DNA of 64,000 bases. It comes from Hemibagrus wyckioides. Taxonomy: Eukaryota > Chordata > Actinopteri > Siluriformes > Bagridae. The stretch's first letter is position 1, and each line of letters starts with the position of its first letter. Below, piece after piece: positions 58,081 through 64,000 of the stretch. The stretch is from NCBI RefSeq assembly GCF_019097595.1, contig NC_080717.1, forward strand, positions 2,949,501 to 3,013,500, written 5' to 3'. Both the position numbers and the translations under genes were made by a program. The notes below the pieces were generated by a model. That model did no database searches. It was not told the DNA's origin and worked only from the letters and a program-made list of their open reading frames with translations.

Positions 58081-58918
58081 AGTGTTTTATATCTCGTGCA
58101 ATTCCTTCCTGAAGTAAAGAATAACAATACGAAGGTCAAGGTAACTCATGTCAGTTCTTTTGTTTTTGTATACAAAAGATACTAAGCCACTTCGTTAGCA
58201 TTCCTAACAAAGTGACCATCTGTTGGATTTTGTTTTATCTACACAGAGATAATTCTGCACATTAATGTGTGTCAGTGTTTGGGGTTGAAATCGATTGTGA
58301 AGCCACTCTTTATCTCTCATCTCCAACATCGTCTCACTTCAGTCAGCATGTTTTATCAGTCTCTGCTTCTAAAACCATAATCTTCTCCACCGACCACACA
58401 TCCCACTGCACCAGCGTATTTACTATAAACACAGTGTTTAGCTAAGCGACTAATCCCCACAGGTGAGGATCCTCGAGCTTCGGTCAAGTCAGAGGAAAAA
58501 AAACAATTTCAGTTTTTTCAATTTTATAATTTCAATTTTTGGTAATGTTTTGTTTTAAGTGCAGAGACGGTTTATAACACATTTATAAGCACTGCATAAA
58601 TAGTTTATAAAGCAGGGCTGGGTTGAAAACGTGTGCTGCAGATGATATTACAGGTAGCATGGAAGGAAGAACAAACAAAAGTAATAAAAATATATTATAT
58701 ATATATATATTATATTATTAAAATATATTAATTTATATTAATATAAAGGTGTTTGAAATTTATGTTTATCGCTGATTTTAAGACTTTGCAATGATGATAG
58801 AGCAAATATAAAAAAATGTTTAGTTTTAATTTTAAAAAATGACTATAAATTGTGAAATATTTTTAAATAATAGATTAAACTATTTATTTGTAAAAGAATA
58901 TCTCTCCATCGTTATCTC

Positions 58919-58921
<3 letters not shown>
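58081..58921. other. Unique AT-rich sequence, no gene seen
   Basis: AT microsatellite patches near 58690-58740. Confidence 0.5.
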
Positions 58922-58960
<39 letters not shown>

Positions 58961-59013
58961 AGGTAGATAGAGTGAGTGAGTGAGTGAGTGAGTGAGTGAG
59001 TGAGTGAGTGAGT
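58922..59013. repeat. (CT)n and (GAGT)n microsatellites
   Basis: CT units at 58922-58955 and eleven GAGT units at 58971-59013. Confidence 0.96.
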
Positions 59014-59109
59014 GTTGGACAGAGAGAGCTACAGACAGAAAGAACAGAAGACAAAGACCAAGAAAAAGTAGTGAAAGAGTCTTGACATGAAAGAGGCATG
59101 AAAGAGTGT

Positions 59110-59133
59110 TGACAGACAGACAGACAGACAGAC

Positions 59134-59216
<83 letters not shown>

Positions 59217-59259
59217 CGGACAGACAAACAGACAGATAGAGACAGACAGACAGACAGAC

Positions 59260-59323
<64 letters not shown>

Positions 59324-59446
59324 GGGTGGATGGACAGACAGACAGATAGAAAGACGGATGGATGGACAGAGACGGAAGACAGACAGATAGAAAGACGGAC
59401 GGATGGACGGATAGATGGAAAGACAGATAGAGACAGACAGACAGAC

Positions 59447-59541
<95 letters not shown>

Positions 59542-59550
59542 CAAATCAAC

Positions 59551-59634
<84 letters not shown>

Positions 59635-59636
59635 TC
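59110..59636. repeat. Compound (GACA)n/(GATA)n array
   Basis: GACA blocks alternate with long GATA blocks: GATA at about 59135-59215, 59260-59322, 59445-59540 and 59557-59634, with GACA/GACG/GATG variants between. The same GACA-then-GATA order is repeated three times, a higher-order pattern. Minus frames reading YLSI are artefacts. Confidence 0.97.
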
Positions 59637-61536
59637 CATTTGATAAAAGCAGTCTTCACAGCAGCTGATGCTTGTTTGAATTTATCTTTAAAATGATTTA
59701 TGCAGATTTATGCTAATTGTCATAACTGTCTTGTGTAGGTCAGTGTAAATGATTTTGACTTTGCTGAAGATGGATCTGTTTAATCAGGCCACCTCGTGTC
59801 CTGTTGTGTTATTATCTACTGACCCTTCAGCTGCACACAGTATTGAATTGGCTTAGGAAGAAAACAGAGACTTGAGTTGTGAATGCCACTTAAAGCAGTC
59901 TAGCGAAGATTAGCACTCACTGTTTGACATCTTATAGCGATCGATAAACCTCTTACACTTTTTTCTCAGATCTACTTAAGTGATTTAAAGTGCAATATTA
60001 GTCCGACTCTAGTGCCATCGCAATTCAGACATAATATTGTATATCCATAACGACTGTCAGATTTAATACAGAAATAGTCTCTGTGTGACGTTAACCAGGG
60101 AGCCGTCTGGCAGAGAAAAGTTAGCAGAGACGTGCTGCTAGCGTCATCCTTGTATTCACACCTCGGTTTATTTACCACGCATCGACGTGTGTTAGCATAC
60201 ATAGCGATCTGGCTAGGAGAAAAAAGACTGAGAGAAGGGGAGAGGACTCAAAAAACAGAGCGAACTGCTAATATAAATTGATGAAGCTTTTGTGGTGCAT
60301 TTCATTAAATGCATGGATGGATTAAAGATGCATGATTGTAAATCACACCAGTAGAGAAATGGGGAATGGAGTGGGATTGGGAGGAGCGATGGAGGGAAGG
60401 AGGGAGTCGATTCGCTCAGACGATCTCTTCACCCAGGTCTTAAATGAACAGAGTGAAAAACAGAGTGCAATAAAACGCAAAGAGAGGCTTGTAATTTAAC
60501 TTTACCAAGAGTCAGTGAACCGTCCACCAATCTGCTACCAATTTAGACTTCTCTTTGTCTGGTGAGACAATCCGGTTCCAGGAATGGGTTTGATGGTGGC
60601 CTTCTGAGGTCTAGATTCATTTCAGAGTTTTCGCGTGCCTGTAGTGATTAAAGTAGCAGTAATTAAGGTAGACTCTTCTACCGGAAAGGCGCTAATCGTC
60701 TGCTGCAAATATCGATTCATATAACACTGACCCGACACTAAACGGAATCTACATGGCGTGGAAGAGGGCGAGTCAGACAGACCTAGCGTGTTGTATCGAT
60801 GAACAGGCGTTGCAATGACAAAACGTCCCAAGTGCCGTTATCGGATGGTGCTGTGATGGAGCGCCGGAACCTTCAGAGCGGTAGCGGGGGCCAGTGCGCG
60901 ATTTGCCTAAGTGATCTTGTCAGTATATTAGTGATGGATGAAAAGACAGATGGGAAATCATTGAGCAGTGCAACGTCCCCTGGATGGATGGATGGATGGC
61001 GGAGGAAAGTTAGCATGCTCTTAACCGCGACGTTTTATATTCCACATGCCGCCCAACAAGAGAAGACATTAGCATCGCGAGCATTTCTGAGTCAACACCT
61101 GGCAAGGCTTGAATATGGGTGCTGCATGCTGAATTTAAACGGCAACAGCTTTTCTGCTAACACGGCTGCTATTTCAGGGGATCAATTCCAAAAGTTATTG
61201 CACTGCACCAAGTAAAAGGCCATATTTGTTTAGGGCTGTGATTGCCGTGATGGGGGTGGAAAGAGAGAAAGACACAGTAAAAAAGAAAGAGAGAGAGACA
61301 TTGCAGGGTCTCCTTGTTAACTCCAGTAACCATTCCAGATATTACCTTAGTCCATGGAATAATCCAGTAGCTTCCAAAGTTCTCCAAAGTATGAGAAATC
61401 TCAGCAGCAGAAGCATTGGACTAAAAAATAAGTCTTTATTTGTCATTAAGACTTTCTTCACATATCCCAACTTTGGAAGATGGTGTCAGAGCGCAGGGTC
61501 AGCCATGATACAGCACCTGTGGAGTATTGAGAGTTA
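59637..61536. other. Unique sequence, no gene supported
   Basis: 60799-61215 is open for 138 codons but has biased, domain-free content. A CAICLSDL stretch at about 60893 is not followed by RING-finger ligands. 60977-61029 repeats 57604-57658, and 60104-60135 is a weaker match. A GGAT run lies at 60980-60998. Confidence 0.4.
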
Positions 61537-61613
61537 AGGGCCTCAAGGCAGCTTTCTCAAACCCTGATCCGCTGATCAACAACCCAGAGCTTTAACCATT
61601 TGCCCACAGCTGC
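61537..61613 (-). mobile_element. SINE head fragment
   Basis: On minus: CAGCTGTGGGCAAATGGTTA, AAGCTCTGGGTTGTTGATCA and GGATCAGGGTTTGAG, the head of the family seen at 20065. Confidence 0.7.
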
Positions 61614-61614
61614 T

Positions 61615-61765
61615 TGGGCTGATGATCTCAGAACTGTGAGCTCAGATCAAAGAAACACCAAGTTGCTTGGACTGGACCCTTGAGCAATGCCCCTAACTCT
61701 CAGATCCTCAGTTCCATCCTGTCTCAGGTGTAAGTTGAGTTCAATTAAAGCATCAACTACTGCAT
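61615..61765 (+). mobile_element. SINE body and tail, head to head with the previous one
   Basis: CCAAGTTGCTTGGACTGGAC, CTTGAGCAATGCCCCTAAC, then GTGTAAGTTGAGTTCAATTA and AAGCATC, a diverged version of the tail at 16516. Degraded and old. Confidence 0.6.
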
Positions 61766-63003
61766 GAGATAGATGTATGGCTATGACTCTAGCCCGATTC
61801 TACCAGGGAAACCATGGCAACTGGCAGAAAACCAAAGATATGACCGGAACGGTCCAGAGCGATTTGAGACCCTGATCTTCCTCAGACAAAGACAGAAAGC
61901 AAAAACAAAAAGTCAGGATAACAGGTGGGGCAGGTCTGGAGCTTGGACCAGAGGAGTGAAAGCTCCGCCCCTGGGAATTCTGGACCTGCATAGAAGTGAC
62001 ATGGAGTGGTCCTGTCATGTGTGTAGACATGCATCAGAGGATCTCCAATATTTCTATGTCCTTCTGGCCTTTCTGAAAAAGTCTGATGCAGTGCTTTAAT
62101 ACGTTTTAAGAGACTGATTTTTTTCTCCTTTTATTGCATATCAGGCTTTTGAACATCGATATAATAGAAGTAAATTCACCCTGTCTGTTTAGAAAGTTTT
62201 CCAAAAAGGCAGCGAGCCATGCATTTAATCATGGCGAGCCAGAATCCAGCGGACAGACTTTTAAAATAATGCCAGCGCTAGCACTGTCCCTCTTGTTTAC
62301 AAATACAAAACGCCTGCGGGATCCGAACCCTGCTGGAAGATAGACTTTTATTATCCTCTCTCCACGCCGCACATCCCCAGAGATATCCATCCGTGCACTC
62401 TGAGAGACGGGGGTGGCGTGAATTAAATGTGTGGGACAGTACAATGGCTAGCCGGCGTAGAAAAATGCCCCGGCGTCTCTGCAAAAATGCCCTTTTGCTT
62501 TATGAAATGTGTGTAAAAACTAAAGGCCATGCACAGGGTTGTGAACTCTTTGTCTCTTTCTCCCGCTGATGTGTTTTCCTGCATGTCCAGAGGGACTGTA
62601 GCTGTGTGAGAAGCTCACACATCGCGCTAAATTAGCGAACGAGTCGGCCACAGAGAGCAGGGAGAACACTGCCTACAGCCTAATTCGCTAGCAAAAGCTT
62701 AATTATGAAGCTGCCCCATTTGTTCTGTGTTCCCGGCTCTCTCCGTTCCACTCATTAGTCAGGTAGATGGAGGTAAATTGATGGAACGATAAACAGGCAG
62801 AAACGTGGCAGCTAAAACAGGCTGGATGTGTTTTAATGGGCTCAGGAATTGAGTGAAGGAGGGAGAAAGACAGTGGCCATGGTGATCGTGAGGTTTTGGT
62901 CAATGTCATGTCTGAGGTTTGTGAGGAGACCTTGGGAAACCTTCCACATGGGAGATTTTATACTTATATATACATAGATTGAGTTCCCATTCAGACGGCA
63001 AAA
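61766..63003. other. Unique, partly GC-richer sequence; conserved non-coding candidate
   Basis: 62130-62720 is free of simple repeats and includes AGCGAGCCATGCATTTAATC and ATTAGCGAAC. Several 60-100-codon open frames on both strands have no recognisable domain. Confidence 0.4.
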
Positions 63004-63062
63004 ACAACATTAGGCACAGATTTTTGGTTTACGTTTGAAAATGAGACTTCAAATCATTTAGA
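63004..63062. repeat. Direct repeat, first copy
   Basis: ACAACATTAGGCACAGATTT and GTTTGAAAATGAGACTTC recur at 63526 with few changes. Confidence 0.8.
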
Positions 63063-63525
63063 AAACCAGATTGAGATCAAATCTATGCTCAAGTATCCAG
63101 CCTAATGTAGAATATTTGGAAAAATGAAGAATTATTTGGTCGTACATTTCAGGGAAACCTTATGGAACTTGAACAGTGGTACTGTGCACCAATTTTCCTA
63201 CTATTGATACACTACAAATCGATATATGTTGAAATAAGTATCCCTGAGATACCTGGATGGTCTACTGTTTCCAGTAGAAGAGTGAAGTTTGGCCACGGAT
63301 ACACACTTTTTCTAAGGAAGATGTTTCATAAGGGTTCACTTCACCAATTTCAACTTGCAAATATGGAGGGCGAGCGTGATGCGGCTTCATTCTTTTTAGA
63401 GAAGTGTGTGAAAACAAGGCAAGGGAATGGTGAGTTCAATTCTGTGGTATAAATAATGGACATGGCAGAAAAAAGAGAGACGAGCTCACTAGTGACGGGA
63501 ATTCCGGATCATTTTACTGATTCGC
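63063..63525. other. Unique segment between two direct repeats
   Basis: An open frame at 63162-63452 (96 codons) has no recognised domain and no visible splice or poly-A context. It is not called as a gene. Confidence 0.4.
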
Positions 63526-63581
63526 ACAACATTATGCACAAATTTGGGGTTTACTTTTGAAAATGAGACTGAATCATTTAG
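63526..63581. repeat. Direct repeat, second copy
   Basis: ACAACATTATGCACAAATTT and CTTTTGAAAATGAGACTG match 63004-63062. Confidence 0.8.
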
Positions 63582-64000
63582 ATTTGAATCTCTTAGATGT
63601 TACACTTGTAACTATAATAACACTTGGTCAGATCATAAAAAAAGGTTAGAAAGCAGTCTAAAAATATTATTTTAATAAAATACAAAAGTATATTTGTGAT
63701 TTCTTAAACTATAAAACTAGCCAAAAAGTGTATATTAGCAAGCAAATATCAGTTTTGATCAAAAAAAGCATTTTACATTATGTGATATTTGTAGAAGTTT
63801 CTGGAAGTCATGTGATGTGGCTTGACGAAGATTTAGCAACTGCAATTTTAAGTAAACAGTATAGCAAAAAAAAAAAAAAAAAAATTAAACATAATGTTTT
63901 AAAGACACAAACTACCCAAACTAAAATAATCAGGAAATATAAAGGAGACTGTAGTAGTAGTAGTAGTAGTAGCATTAATGCTAACAATGCTAGTTAGCAA
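63582..64000. other. AT-rich window end with poly-A and (AGT)n
   Basis: An A run at 63866-63883 and seven AGT units at 63952-63972. No gene seen. Confidence 0.6.

Noticed and set aside
58880..59639. Minus-strand frames reading YLSI/CLSV repeats, and similar ones at 6146, 8343 and 34211
   Set aside because: Direct translation of GATA/GACA/CTAT arrays.
60799..61215. 138-codon frame with CAICLSDL, resembling the start of a RING finger
   Set aside because: The remaining cysteine/histidine ligands are absent, and the frame runs through a GGAT microsatellite and a segment shared with 57604.
63004..63581. Direct repeats as LTRs of a small retroelement
   Set aside because: No TG...CA termini, primer-binding site, polypurine tract or target duplication recognised. 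No LTR retrotransposon or endogenous retrovirus was seen anywhere in the window.

Overview
This window reads as vertebrate nuclear DNA, and I take it to be teleost, most likely a catfish (Siluriformes) or close relative. The grounds are AT-rich sequence saturated with di- to pentanucleotide microsatellites, several Tc1/mariner copies of families I know from catfish and other fish genomes, several tRNA-derived SINE families with fish-type heads and tails, a hAT-type MITE and L2/RTE-type LINE 3' ends. Family names come from memory, not from a search.

I can support no functional protein-coding gene, exon, tRNA, rRNA or snRNA gene anywhere in the 64 kb. The long open frames lie in tandem repeats whose period keeps one frame open (27-bp, 21-bp, CA-rich and tetranucleotide arrays) or are broken transposase and reverse-transcriptase relics. 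The window therefore looks like an intergenic region or a very large intron. A few less repetitive, GC-richer stretches with homeodomain-type TAATTA words (about 21.5-22.4, 40.7-41.6, 52.6-53.1, 54.5-54.8 and 62.1-62.7 kb) are where I would look for conserved non-coding elements.

Layout. 0-9.8 kb: 34-bp and 27-bp minisatellites, microsatellites, a deleted Tc1-like relic, unique AT-rich DNA. 9.8-11.7 kb: a retroposon split by a SINE with a perfect 15-bp target duplication, a second retroposon copy and a deleted Tc1 copy. 12.3-14.8 kb: a T-rich minisatellite split by a 1,659-bp element with about 630-bp inverted arms and a 6-bp duplication. 16.3-18.3 kb: two tail-to-tail SINEs, then a SINE interrupted in turn by a hAT MITE, an L2 3' end and another SINE. 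19.5-23.3 kb: more retroposons, including a tRNA-Glu-like SINE. 23.4-24.9 kb: a 21-bp minisatellite of about 67 copies.

25-37 kb: another deleted Tc1, long polypyrimidine/polypurine tracts, an L2-type reverse-transcriptase relic followed by a ~62-bp minisatellite (about 21 units), and other tandem and inverted repeats. 39.4-40.3 kb: an old Tc1 copy on the minus strand. 41.8-45.6 kb: a 3.8-kb CA-rich minisatellite. 45.6-52.3 kb: very AT-rich DNA with simple repeats and the longest Tc1 relic, with two catalytic residues lost. 54-58 kb: retroposons and a Tc1-remnant-plus-SINE duplication. 58.9-59.6 kb: a GAGT/GACA/GATA compound array. 60-64 kb: mostly unique sequence with two divergent SINEs and a pair of direct repeats.

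I did not find a new molecular system. The most unusual structures are the long-inverted-repeat element, the nested retroposon stack and the two large minisatellites (21-bp and CA-rich).
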